Notes under the pieces: model-generated
Seen by the model: only the letters and a program-made list of their open reading frames with translations
What the model was told of the DNA's origin: nothing
Databases searched by the model: none
Translations under genes and position numbers: made by a program
Shown here: piece after piece, positions 1-6,897 of the stretch
How positions within the stretch are numbered: position 1 is the stretch's first letter
How the letters are laid out: the number at the start of each line of letters is the position of its first letter
Origin: Comamonadaceae bacterium
Lineage (GTDB): Bacteria > Pseudomonadota > Gammaproteobacteria > Burkholderiales > Burkholderiaceae_C
Assembly: GCA_027490555.1 (NCBI GenBank)
Contig: JAIXXW010000085.1
Location: 1-11,498, forward strand
Length of the DNA: 11,498 nt
Reading direction: 5' to 3'

Positions 1-308
1 CTCCAGTCCTTGGCCACCACGCCGGTGCTGGCCAGAAAGTCCACGTCGGTGGTGGTGTTCATGGTCACCACATCGGCGTCCAGGCCATCGTTGACGGCAC
101 GCGCCTGGGCGCTCGAGCCGCCGTGGGCCTGGTCGATCTTGACGTCCTTGCCAGTGGTTTTCTTGTAATGCGCCACAAAAGCGGCGTTGTAGTCCTTGTA
201 GAACTCGCGCGACACGTCGTACGAGGCATTGAGCAAGGTCTGGGCCTGAGCGGCCAGACTGGCGAAGGACAAGGCAGCCAGCAATGCAAGGCGTGCAGAG
301 GTTTTCAT
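1..308 (-). CDS. sbp: Sulfate ABC transporter periplasmic sulfate-binding protein, N-terminal part (runs off left edge)
   Basis: The first 102 codons of a periplasmic binding protein are present; the rest lies beyond base 1. A typical signal peptide occupies about residues 1-22 (Lys near the start, Leu/Ala-rich core, ending Ala-Gln-Ala). The mature start reads LLNASYDVSREFY, the usual beginning of the sulfate/thiosulfate-binding family. It is followed by a family-typical IDQAHGGSSAQARAV block with the Gly-Gly-Ser anion-contact region, then GLDADVVTMN. By family knowledge it would capture sulfate (or thiosulfate) in the periplasm for a CysTWA-type importer, whose genes could follow beyond the left edge. 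Its ATG (306-308) overlaps the TGA of the hydrolase upstream as ATGA, so the two are probably co-translated. A second Sbp C-terminus lies at the other end of the window. Identity as the Sbp family is secure; sulfate versus a related oxyanion is inferred. Confidence 0.92.
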   Translation of the reverse strand, partial: MKTSARLALLAALSFASLAAQAQTLLNASYDVSREFYKDYNAAFVAHYKKTTGKDVKIDQAHGGSSAQARAVNDGLDADVVTMNTTTDVDFLASTGVVAKDW

Positions 309-883
309 ACGGACTCCAGTTCGGTTTGAGGTTGGGCACTCCAGGAGTGCTCTGCCATCAAGGATTGCAAAAGGGCCAGGCCCAAGGGCCACTCGCCGTG
401 GCCAGATTCGACATTGATGTGGCCTGCGTTTTGCAGACGCACGACTTCACTGCCCCAAGACCTCGCATAGGCCCCGGCCGTGCGGATGGGGCAAAACGGG
501 TCGTTGGTGCTGGCCACCACCACGCTGCGGTAAGGCAGCGGCTGGTAAGGCACAGGCGCAAAGTCGGCCAACACCCCGCGGCGCTCGGGATCGGCCGGGG
601 CCACCAACAAGGCGCCTCGGATCTGGCGCACCACCTCCGAGGGCAAATGCGTCGTGGCAATGCAGCCCAGGCTGTGGGCAGCCACCACCACCGGCCCGGG
701 CTGGGCGCGGATGACCGAGGCGATGGCCTGCACCCAGACGTTGCGCTTGGGGCGCAGCCAATCGTCTTCGGCCATTTCCACGCGCACGGCATGGCCCAGG
801 CGCTCGGACCACAGGCTTTGCCAGTGGCCAGGCCCGGAATTGCGCCAGCCGGGCACGATCACAAGGGTGGGTTGAGAAGACAT
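305..883 (-). CDS. Small alpha/beta serine hydrolase, RBBP9/YdeN family
   Basis: This is a 192-residue protein, the usual size for the RBBP9/YdeN family of small serine hydrolases. It opens with the family-typical VIVPGWRNSGPGHWQ segment (about residues 8-22). A nucleophile elbow AAHSLG puts the catalytic serine at Ser71. The other triad members are likely Asp128 (in STNDPFCP) and His155 (in NAGHIN). There is no signal peptide, so it is probably cytoplasmic. The natural substrate is unknown for most of the family. Its stop overlaps the start of sbp by four bases, which places it first in a sulfate-uptake transcription unit and hints at a link to sulfur nutrition, although that is inference. 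No clear Shine-Dalgarno sequence precedes the ATG at 883. The next in-frame upstream region offers no better start. Confidence 0.88.
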   Translation of the reverse strand: MSSQPTLVIVPGWRNSGPGHWQSLWSERLGHAVRVEMAEDDWLRPKRNVWVQAIASVIRAQPGPVVVAAHSLGCIATTHLPSEVVRQIRGALLVAPADPERRGVLADFAPVPYQPLPYRSVVVASTNDPFCPIRTAGAYARSWGSEVVRLQNAGHINVESGHGEWPLGLALLQSLMAEHSWSAQPQTELESV

Positions 884-960
884 GGCCGCGATTGTGAAAG
901 CCCGTCTTCAAAACACAAACGACTTTATTCTTGTTTGTTAATAACCAAAGCAAATAAAGA
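884..960 (-). promoter_or_regulatory. Probable promoter region of the hydrolase-sbp unit, with an inverted repeat
   Basis: This AT-rich stretch lies between the hydrolase start and the nitroreductase terminator. It contains the inverted repeat ACAAAC-N12-GTTTGT (915-938). Sulfate-uptake genes in betaproteobacteria are commonly controlled by CysB/SsuR-type LysR regulators, so an operator here is plausible, but I do not see a match I could call a CysB site. A weak minus-strand pair, TTGCTT and AATAAA about 18 bases apart, could serve as -35 and -10. Only the repeat is directly visible; its role is inferred. Confidence 0.3.
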
Positions 961-981
961 AACCCGCCGAAGCGGGTTTTT
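957..981 (-). terminator. Intrinsic terminator of the nitroreductase gene
   Basis: A perfect 7-bp stem AACCCGC/GCGGGTT (961-967 with 972-978) closes a four-base loop. On the minus strand the loop reads TTCG, a stable tetraloop, and the stem is followed by a T-rich run (TTTCTTTATTT). It lies about 20 bases beyond the nitroreductase stop. The plus-strand side also has five T residues, so it may work in both directions, but no plus-strand gene ends here. Confidence 0.85.
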
Positions 982-1000
982 GCATCCGAAGCAGACCGGC

Positions 1001-1594
1001 TCAGACGATCTGTGCCACCTCTTCAAACGCCAGACGAGGCGCTCTGGGATAGACACCGGCCGGATCGGCCACGCCGATGTTGAGCAGGAAATTGGCCTTG
1101 AGGCGCCCGTCCGGGAAGAAGGCCTCGTTGACGGCCTGGGGGTTGAACCCGGACATGGCGCCGCTGTCCAGGCCCAGCGCACGGGCGGCCAGGATCAGGT
1201 AGGCCCCTTGCAAGCTGCTGTTGCGAAACGCGGCGGGCTCCACGATGCCGGGGTTGGCATCGAACACGGCCTTGGCGTCGTAGCCCGGGAACTGTGTGGG
1301 CAGGTGCTCGGGAAAGCGGGTGTCATAGGCCACGATGACGGTCACGGCAGCGCTTTGCACCTGGGGCACGTTGCCAGGTGAGAGCGCAGGCATCAATTTG
1401 GCCTTGGCCTCGGCACTCTTGACGAACACATAACGGGCCGGCTGGGCGTTGAAAGCCGTGGGGCCCCACTTGAGCAGGTCATACAGCTGGTGGATGGTCT
1501 CATCCGAGACGGCATCGGGCTTGAAAGCATGGACGGTGCGGGCCTGACGGAACAACTGGTCGAGCGCGGCATCGCTGAGGGCGTGGAAGGGCAT
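1001..1594 (-). CDS. Nitroreductase-family FMN oxidoreductase, RutE/HadB-like
   Basis: This is a 197-residue protein of the nitroreductase superfamily, matching the length of the RutE (malonic semialdehyde reductase) and HadB-like branch. Branch features visible are LFRQARTVHAFKPDAVSDE near residues 14-32, LLKWGPTAFNAQPARYVFV (about 40-58) carrying the FMN-contact WGPTAFNAQP element, and GAMSGFNPQAVNEAFF in the C-terminal third. Members use FMN and NAD(P)H to reduce small carbonyl or nitro compounds. The rest of a rut operon is absent, so a role in pyrimidine catabolism is not supported and the substrate is open. I chose the ATG at 1594 (AGGA about 10 bases upstream) over an in-frame TTG at 1624, because it gives the family length and start. 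The gene stands alone, ending at a terminator. Confidence 0.85.
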   Translation of the reverse strand: MPFHALSDAALDQLFRQARTVHAFKPDAVSDETIHQLYDLLKWGPTAFNAQPARYVFVKSAEAKAKLMPALSPGNVPQVQSAAVTVIVAYDTRFPEHLPTQFPGYDAKAVFDANPGIVEPAAFRNSSLQGAYLILAARALGLDSGAMSGFNPQAVNEAFFPDGRLKANFLLNIGVADPAGVYPRAPRLAFEEVAQIV

Positions 1595-2170
1595 GGTGGG
1601 TATCCTGTGGGTTTGAAAAGGCAAACCGGGCTAGCCCATTGGCCAACCCGTGATGCGACTGTACTGGCGCCTTTATGACCGAGCGAAACAGGAGGACAAG
1701 CGCACGACCTGTTCAGCGCCGCAGCGCAGCCGCCGAGTCGCACGAATGGGTTTGAGGTGGCCAGTGCGCCCCAAGAGGCCCAAGGCCTACGCTCACTGGG
1801 CCATTCTTTGGTTCATCACTCACACCATGACTGTGCAATGGCGCGAATTGAGTCACGCGGCCTGGTGATGAAAACGAATCAAATCAGATGAGAAATGGCT
1901 CAGGTGAGTTGGGAATATGGATAGAGAGGGGTGGGCTGTCCGATGGGGGCTGCGGTCAGTCTGGGAGAAAGACTGGATTGCAGCGATAGCGGACTATCGA
2001 TGGCAACCATGGTGTGCATGAACAATGATCATTTGATGACCTTCATTTGTATGGGGGCGTTTGGCAGTGTGGATTCAGGAAACGGACATTTGGCGATTTG
2101 CTTTTGATGACTGCTTCTGGCCGCCTAGAGCTCGTCATACCTCTCATCCGATGACCGCAATTCAACGCAG
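1595..2170. other. Gene-poor gap with decayed repeat-like sequence
   Basis: I find no convincing gene in these 576 bases. The short ORFs here have no recognisable motif and no good ribosome site. The minus-strand promoter of the nitroreductase must lie in the right-to-left flow at its left end. Visible structures are an imperfect inverted repeat TGGCCAGTG (1758-1766) with CACTGGGCCA (1794-1803), and a small hairpin CAGTCT-N7-AGACTG (1957-1975). Neither has a T-run, so they are not terminators. Around 2083-2121 the phrases CGGACATT and GATGACTGCTTCTGG resemble degenerate dispersed intergenic repeats, with related words upstream of the sulfatase and downstream of tsaR. Confidence 0.5.
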
Positions 2171-2479
2171 TCACACCAAAAGGGTGAAAGATCCAAACAA
2201 AGCAGCCACAGTGGTTAAAAAGCTTGCAACACCAACAGCCAAGCCAGAGTTTGAATTGCACCGCTTTGCAATCAGACGCTCCCATCTAAGGTAGGCGAGC
2301 AGCGCGAAAGCTCCGGCAAATAGCGAAAGAAGCGCACAAGCTAACAACAACGACACTTGCTTTTTTTGTATTCCCAGTCGTAAAACGATAAGAACGGTCG
2401 CCATCATGACCAAGGCTGTTCTTTTCCAAGCTAAAGCTGTTCTTTCGGCTTGTAAACCGGCGTCATGAGGGAGATTCAC
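2171..2479 (-). CDS. yidG: DUF202 inner-membrane protein, YidG-like
   Basis: A 102-residue membrane protein of the DUF202 family. Near the N-terminus it carries GLQAERTALAWKRT (residues 8-21), the conserved charged DUF202 motif, in the form seen in E. coli YidG (GLQPERTSLAW). Three hydrophobic segments follow, at about residues 22-36, 43-63 and 78-101. It starts with GTG at 2479, and that codon overlaps the stop of the preceding YidH-like gene as GTGA, so translation is coupled. The family has no established biochemical function. It is the last gene of a sulfatase-YidH-YidG unit. No strong terminator follows; only a weak CACC/GGTG hairpin sits in the last codons. The family assignment is firm, and the symbol rests on the motif form and the pairing with the YidH-like gene. 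Confidence 0.82.
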   Translation of the reverse strand: MNLPHDAGLQAERTALAWKRTALVMMATVLIVLRLGIQKKQVSLLLACALLSLFAGAFALLAYLRWERLIAKRCNSNSGLAVGVASFLTTVAALFGSFTLLV

Positions 2480-2835
2480 AGCAACACCAGAGATCCGGCC
2501 GTAATCATCGCTAAAACCATCACTGCCGCCGCTAACAAAACAATCAAGAAGGACTTAGGCAGCGGGGCGTCGTGCCGCATGGCATGGTCACATCGACGCC
2601 AGTGCAGATAGGCTCCGAGTGACAGTGCACCTGACATCATGATGAGTCCAGAGCACAAACCAATGCGAAGTCCAATCGGCTCGATCCGGGTGCCGTACTG
2701 GTAAAGCAAGACACCGCCGGCTAACAACGCCAAAGCAGTGCGTATCCACGCCAAGAAGGTTCGCTCATTGGCCAAAGAAAAACGGTAATCGGGCTCTTTT
2801 CCTAAATGTTCTTCGCTCATCAACGGGTCCGACAT
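2476..2835 (-). CDS. yidH: DUF202 inner-membrane protein, YidH-like
   Basis: A 119-residue DUF202 protein. The N-terminal block EPDYRFSLANERTFLAWIRT (about residues 14-33) is nearly the same as in E. coli YidH, including the invariant Glu-Arg-Thr and Trp-Ile-Arg-Thr residues. Three transmembrane segments are predicted at about residues 34-48, 55-78 and 95-118, with a basic/His-rich loop (HWRRCDHAMRHD) between the second and third. It begins three bases after the sulfatase stop and ends inside the start codon of the YidG-like gene, so the three genes are one transcription unit. Function is unknown in the family. A paired membrane complex of the two DUF202 proteins is a reasonable inference but cannot be seen in the sequence. 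Confidence 0.87.
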   Translation of the reverse strand: MSDPLMSEEHLGKEPDYRFSLANERTFLAWIRTALALLAGGVLLYQYGTRIEPIGLRIGLCSGLIMMSGALSLGAYLHWRRCDHAMRHDAPLPKSFLIVLLAAAVMVLAMITAGSLVLL

Positions 2836-2838
2836 GAC

Positions 2839-4170
2839 TTATCTCTGCGGCATGTCGGCTTTTGAGTAGCCAAGGCTCACCGCTGCGTCTTCGGGGATGG
2901 CTGGCACTGTAGCGTCCCAGGCTTCCCAAGCGGCACGAAAAGCTTGAAGTTTCTCAGGCTGGTGCTTGGCCAAGTTAGCCCGCTCGCGTTCGTCCGCCGG
3001 GATGTTGAACAAATAGTCGTGGCCGTCTACACGCAGGTATTTGTAATCGCCCATGCGCAGGGCGCGTTGGCCCCGGTGGTTCATGCGCCAATACAGTGGC
3101 CGCTCAAACTGGTGCTGGGGATCGCGCAGCACAGGCAGCATGGACACGCCGTCAAAGGGCAAGTCCTCATGGGCCTGGGCACCCGCCAGCTCGACCATGG
3201 TAGCCGACCAGTCCATGGTCATGCAGTGCTGGGTGGAGGTGCCGCCCGGCGCAATCACGGCGGGCCAGTGCGCGATCCACGGCACACGGATGCCGCCTTC
3301 GGTCAGGTCCATCTTGCCGCCCACCAAGGGCCAGTTGTCAGAAAAGCGCTCGCCGCCGTTGTCGCTGGTGAAGACGATCAAGGTGTTCTCAAGCTGCCCG
3401 GTTTTTCTCAAAGCTTCGACCAGCCAACCAATGCCTTCGTCCATGTGGTGGATCATGCGGTGGTAGGTGTGGATGTTGCCGCCGTGCAGGTGGAACAGGT
3501 TGTCTTTGACCTCTTGGGCCAGCGCATGGTCTTCACGCGTTTCCCATGGCCAGTGCGGCGCGGTGTAGTGCAAGCTCAAAAAGAAAGGCGTGCCCTGCTC
3601 AGCGCCCGGGGCCATGCGGTTCACGTAGTCGACCGCACGCTGCGAGAGCAGGTCGGTCAGGTATCCGTCTTCGTGCTTTTCTTCTTCATTGCTGTAGAGG
3701 TCGTGCGTGCCGTTGTTGCTGGCGTGGGTGAAGTAGTCCACCCCGCCCGACATGGGGCCAAAGAATTCTTCGTAACCGGATTTGATGGGGCTGAAGTGGG
3801 GTGGGTAGCCCAGGTGCCATTTGCCGATCAGCGCCGTGCGGTAGCCACTGGCTTTGAGCAGGGAAGGCAGCGTGGGGTGCTCGGGCGGCAGGCCCAACAC
3901 GGTGCTGCCTTTGCTCTTACTGCTGATCGGCTCGTCGGCACCGCCGCGAAGGCGGTACTGGTAGCGGGCTGTCATCAGCGCAAAGCGGGTGGGCGAGCAC
4001 ACGGGCGAGTTGGCATAACCCTGAGTGAATTTGAGACCTGAAGCAGCGAGTTGGTCGAGAACAGGTGAGACCTTGCCAAACTGTGCGTCGCGGCCGCCAT
4101 AGCAGCCCAGATCGGCAAAGCCGAGGTCGTCGGCCACGATGAAAATGATGTTGGGGCGTTGGGTTTTCAT
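2839..4170 (-). CDS. Type I sulfatase (formylglycine-dependent, Cys type)
   Basis: A 443-residue alkaline-phosphatase-superfamily sulfatase. The N-terminus PNIIFIVADDLGFADLGCYGG supplies the metal ligands Asp14 and Asp15. The signature CSPTR at residues 58-62 carries Cys58, the residue oxidised to formylglycine, and Arg62. Other active-site blocks are GKWHLG (Lys117, His119), HYTAPHWPW (His201, His206), TSDNGG (Asp270, Asn271) and GGKMDLTEGG (Lys286). It should hydrolyse a sulfate ester; the substrate cannot be read off. No signal peptide is visible, so it appears cytoplasmic. It needs a formylglycine-generating enzyme or anSME, and neither is encoded in the window. The ATG at 4170 fits the family start; a TTG 23 codons upstream would add a non-homologous leader. 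Two DUF202 genes follow immediately, an arrangement recalling yidJ and yidHG of E. coli, although this sulfatase looks like a different branch from YidJ. Confidence 0.9.
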   Translation of the reverse strand: MKTQRPNIIFIVADDLGFADLGCYGGRDAQFGKVSPVLDQLAASGLKFTQGYANSPVCSPTRFALMTARYQYRLRGGADEPISSKSKGSTVLGLPPEHPTLPSLLKASGYRTALIGKWHLGYPPHFSPIKSGYEEFFGPMSGGVDYFTHASNNGTHDLYSNEEEKHEDGYLTDLLSQRAVDYVNRMAPGAEQGTPFFLSLHYTAPHWPWETREDHALAQEVKDNLFHLHGGNIHTYHRMIHHMDEGIGWLVEALRKTGQLENTLIVFTSDNGGERFSDNWPLVGGKMDLTEGGIRVPWIAHWPAVIAPGGTSTQHCMTMDWSATMVELAGAQAHEDLPFDGVSMLPVLRDPQHQFERPLYWRMNHRGQRALRMGDYKYLRVDGHDYLFNIPADERERANLAKHQPEKLQAFRAAWEAWDATVPAIPEDAAVSLGYSKADMPQR

Positions 4171-4408
4171 AGATGGAATCAATCGACCTTCATGCCGGTC
4201 GCGCGTATCAAGCGACCAGATTGGGCATCTCAAGGGCAAGAAAGGAGCGCTTTTAACTGGTTACTGCCACCGGAGTGGTTGACTCCATGTCCGCTTAACT
4301 CTGTCAGCGGAACAAAAATGCGGTCTGATGACCTCAAGCAGCGAACCCATCGAATTCGGTCATTTTGCTTCCGGAATGTCCAGAATTTGTGGGTGAAATA
4401 ATCTGAAA
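4171..4408. other. Upstream region of the sulfatase unit with repeat-like words
   Basis: This gap must hold the minus-strand promoter of the sulfatase-DUF202 unit. I could not identify a convincing -35/-10 pair, and the ribosome site before 4170 is weak (GAAGG about 16 bases away). On the minus strand it contains GGACATTCCGG and AAAATGACCGAATTC (4353-4380), and AGCGGACATGG further on. These resemble words in the gaps at 2083-2121 and 10780-10935 and look like decayed copies of a dispersed intergenic repeat. The 80-codon plus-strand ORF here shows no family features. Confidence 0.35.
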
Positions 4409-4437
4409 AGCACCAGCTTTCAGAAAGCTGGTGCTAT
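4401..4437 (-). terminator. Strong intrinsic terminator of the tsa-type operon
   Basis: A perfect 12-bp stem AGCACCAGCTTT/AAAGCTGGTGCT (4409-4420 with 4424-4435) has a three-base loop. On the minus strand it is followed by TTTTCAGATTATTT. It sits about 30 bases past the stop of the TctC-type gene, so it ends the five-gene operon and insulates the sulfatase unit from it. Confidence 0.9.
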
Positions 4438-4466
4438 GGTTTTATAGACCCAGTTAATCGTCAGGA

Positions 4467-5435
4467 TCAATCCGCTTTAAAGCCAGATTTCCTGACTATT
4501 GGCGCCCAGCGCTTGGCGTCGTCTTGCATGATTTTTTGCAGATCGGCCGCACTGCCACCAGCAACTTCGAGACCCAAGCCAGCAAATCTTTCACGCACTT
4601 CGGGTGTTGCGAGAGCCTTATTCAAGGCTTTGTTGATGTCGTCAATAGCTGCATTTGATGTCTTGGCCGGGGCATACATGGCAAACCAGCCCTGACCCAC
4701 CACATCGCCAAAACCTTGTTCCCTGAAGGTCGGGACATCGGGCATGACTTTGCTTCTTTGAATGCCCGAGGTGGCCAAAACGGTGACCTTGCCGGCTTTG
4801 GCATTTTGTTGCCACTCCATCACCACATCAATACCTGCCGGGGCATGGCCACCGAGCACGGCAGTTTGTAGGGCTGCGCCGCCATTGAAGGGAACATGCA
4901 CCATGTCGACATTCAAGGCGGATCCAATCATGACCCCAAAGAAGTGCGGCAAACTGCCAGCTGCGGGGGATCCAAAGTTGGCCTGCTGCGGGTTGGCTTT
5001 GAGCCATGCGGCGAAATCTTTGAGGTTCTTGACGGGTGAGGTCGCAGGAACAGCAAGGGCAAATGAAAAGTCGCAAACCTTACCGACAGGCGCAAAGTCG
5101 GTTTCCGGGTTGTAGTTAAGTTTGCTGAAGACCATGGGTGCCAGAACCGGAACCACAATTGGCGTGACCATGACTGTATTGCCGTCAGGGGCGGCAGACT
5201 TGAGCAGTTCGGCAGCCAGTCTGCCGCCTGCGCCCGGACGGTTGTCCACGATCACAGGGCGCTTGAGTTCGTCTTTCATCTTTTCGGCCACGATGCGAGT
5301 GACCACGTCGATCGAGACGCCAGCGGGAAAGCCGACGAGCACGCGCAGTGTCTTGTCACTTTGAGCGGATGCAGGCGTTACGGCCAGCAAGGATGAGGCC
5401 AAGGCCAATGAGGTGATGAGGGTTCTGCGTTGCAT
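4467..5435 (-). CDS. Orphan tripartite tricarboxylate transporter (TctC/Bug) substrate-binding protein
   Basis: A 322-residue periplasmic binding protein of the Bug/TctC family. The signal peptide covers about residues 1-25 (MQRRT start, LALASSLL core, ending PASA-QS). Family hallmarks are LRVLVGFPAGVSIDVVTRIVAE near residues 30-51, VIVDNRPGAGGRLAAELL (about 61-78), and the C-terminal RFAGLGLEVAGGSAADLQK block. Bug proteins bind small carboxylates and related anions; many have no dedicated membrane partners. No TctA or TctB gene is present here. It begins 25 bases after the tsaD-like stop with a clear GGAG eight bases before the ATG, and ends before the operon terminator, so it is co-transcribed with the catabolic genes. 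It may bind the pathway substrate or product, which is inference. The classical tsaMBCD operon is not known to me to carry such a gene. Confidence 0.92.
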   Translation of the reverse strand: MQRRTLITSLALASSLLAVTPASAQSDKTLRVLVGFPAGVSIDVVTRIVAEKMKDELKRPVIVDNRPGAGGRLAAELLKSAAPDGNTVMVTPIVVPVLAPMVFSKLNYNPETDFAPVGKVCDFSFALAVPATSPVKNLKDFAAWLKANPQQANFGSPAAGSLPHFFGVMIGSALNVDMVHVPFNGGAALQTAVLGGHAPAGIDVVMEWQQNAKAGKVTVLATSGIQRSKVMPDVPTFREQGFGDVVGQGWFAMYAPAKTSNAAIDDINKALNKALATPEVRERFAGLGLEVAGGSAADLQKIMQDDAKRWAPIVRKSGFKAD

Positions 5436-5460
5436 GGTTTTATCTCCGTTGTGGTGTGAT

Positions 5461-6897
5461 TTAAGCGCAATGGTGGGTGAACTTGGTGTCTAGGAAGGCT
5501 TCCATGCCTTCGATGCCGGATTCGCTGCCGTAGCCGCTGTCCTTGAGGCCGCCAAATGGGGCTTCCGGGACCGAAACGCCCATGCCGTTGATGGCTAGGC
5601 TGCCCACCTCCAGCTGGTCCGACACTTTCAAGATGGTGCGTGCCGAGTCGGTGAACAGATAGCCGGCCAGGCCGTAAGCAGATTGGTTGGCCAGATACAA
5701 GGCATGGTCGATGCTGTCGAATGGGGTCAGCGTGACCACGGGGCCAAAAGGCTCTTCTTGGATGACGGGGGAGTCAGGGGTGACACCAGTCAAAAAGCTA
5801 ACGGGTGCGAAGAACCCAGTGCTCGGTGCTGAGCCCTGGTGTAGTTGTGCACCGGCATGCACAGACCTATCGATCAGATCACGCACAGCGGCTAATCGGC
5901 GTGCGCTGGCCAGTGGACCCATTTGCGTGCTGGGGTCCATTCCGTCGCCCAGGACCAGTTTGCGACTGGCTGCGATGAAGGCGTCCATGAAATCGCCCTC
6001 AATGGCGCGGTCTACATAAAAGCGCGTAGGCGCCAGGCAGGCCTGGCCTGCATTGCGGAATTTGTGCACAACCATCTGTGCCACGGTTTTGTCGATGTCC
6101 GCATCGGCGCAGACGATCACCGGGGCGTGTCCTCCGAGTTCCAGTGTGATGCGCTTGAGGTGTTTGGCCGCCAATTGCGCCAGATGCCGCCCCACGGGCA
6201 CAGAGCCTGTAAAGGTGATCTTGCGGATGATGGGCGATGCAATTAGATGTTCAGAGACCTCGGTGGGCACGCCATACAGCAGTTGCAAGGTGCCTGGAGG
6301 TACTTCTGCTGCAAAGCAGGCCACCATGGCGGCGACGCTGGCGGGTGTTTCTTCGGCACCTTTGAGGATGATGGAACAACCTGCAGCCAGAGCGCCGCCG
6401 ATCTTACGTGCAGACAGCACCAAAGGAAAATTCCAGGGCGCAAAAGCTGCCACAGGACCGACAGGTTGCTTGAGCACCTGCATGCGGCTGTTGGGGATTC
6501 GGGCGGGAATGATGCGCCCATAGGTTCGCCGCGCTTCTTCTGCGTACCACTTGATCAGGTCTGCTGCCATGGCGCATTCGGCGCGGGCCTCGGCCAAGGG
6601 TTTGCCTTGCTCCAGCGTGAGCAAGGTGGCGATGTGCTCCATCTGTTCACGCATCTTGTTCACGCCTTTTTCCAGGCGATCGCAGCGCTCGAAGGCGGGC
6701 ACTTGTCGCCATGCTTCAAACCCCTGCTGGGCGGCATGCAGGGCCTGGGCGATGTCGTCATGGTTGGCCAAGTGAAGCCGGTCTAAGGTTTCAGCGCTGG
6801 CCGGGTTGACGATGGCCACTGTCATAGCGTGACGGCCTGTGCGCCACTGCCCATTGATGAGCAGTTCGGGGGCCCGATATGCGGTTTGGCCACTCAT
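5461..6897 (-). CDS. tsaD: NAD-dependent aldehyde dehydrogenase, TsaD-like (4-sulfobenzaldehyde dehydrogenase)
   Basis: A 478-residue aldehyde dehydrogenase. Catalytic residues are in place: Asn156 in APWNFP, Lys179 in ILKGAEETP (the family usually has KPAEETP), the TFTGSVPVG cofactor loop (about 229-237), general base Glu253 in LELGGHAP, and nucleophile Cys287 in RNAGQACLAPTRF. The C-terminal EEPFGPV and the Gly-rich PFGGLKDSGYGSE blocks are also present. By operon position after TsaC it should oxidise the aromatic aldehyde to the carboxylate, e.g. 4-sulfobenzaldehyde to 4-sulfobenzoate. The ATG at 6897 overlaps the TsaC stop as ATGA; a TTG ten codons upstream would add a poor Arg-rich leader. 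Sequence alone would also fit a succinate-semialdehyde dehydrogenase; context favours TsaD. Confidence 0.85.
   Translation of the reverse strand: MSGQTAYRAPELLINGQWRTGRHAMTVAIVNPASAETLDRLHLANHDDIAQALHAAQQGFEAWRQVPAFERCDRLEKGVNKMREQMEHIATLLTLEQGKPLAEARAECAMAADLIKWYAEEARRTYGRIIPARIPNSRMQVLKQPVGPVAAFAPWNFPLVLSARKIGGALAAGCSIILKGAEETPASVAAMVACFAAEVPPGTLQLLYGVPTEVSEHLIASPIIRKITFTGSVPVGRHLAQLAAKHLKRITLELGGHAPVIVCADADIDKTVAQMVVHKFRNAGQACLAPTRFYVDRAIEGDFMDAFIAASRKLVLGDGMDPSTQMGPLASARRLAAVRDLIDRSVHAGAQLHQGSAPSTGFFAPVSFLTGVTPDSPVIQEEPFGPVVTLTPFDSIDHALYLANQSAYGLAGYLFTDSARTILKVSDQLEVGSLAINGMGVSVPEAPFGGLKDSGYGSESGIEGMEAFLDTKFTHHCA

Noticed and set aside
284..1381. 365-codon plus-strand open frame across the hydrolase and nitroreductase
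   Set aside because: It is antisense to two well-supported genes, runs through their terminator, and its translation has no family features and the composition of a high-GC shadow frame.
1595..1624. Upstream TTG starts extending the nitroreductase, and similar TTG extensions of the sulfatase (to 4239), tsaD (to 6927) and tsaC (to 7706)
   Set aside because: In each case an ATG lies at the family-typical N-terminus, and the added residues look like untranslated leader or overlap with the preceding gene.
1758..1803. GC-rich inverted repeat considered as a terminator
   Set aside because: The arms pair with a bulge and neither strand has a T-run after the stem; no gene ends beside it.
1650..2294. 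Short plus-strand ORFs in the gap left of the DUF202 genes
   Set aside because: They lack a ribosome site, motifs or a plausible composition, and the second runs antisense into the YidG-like gene.
2944..4041. 365-codon plus-strand open frame opposite the sulfatase
   Set aside because: It mirrors the sulfatase codons, whose active-site motifs are all present on the minus strand. It has no recognisable domain or ribosome site.
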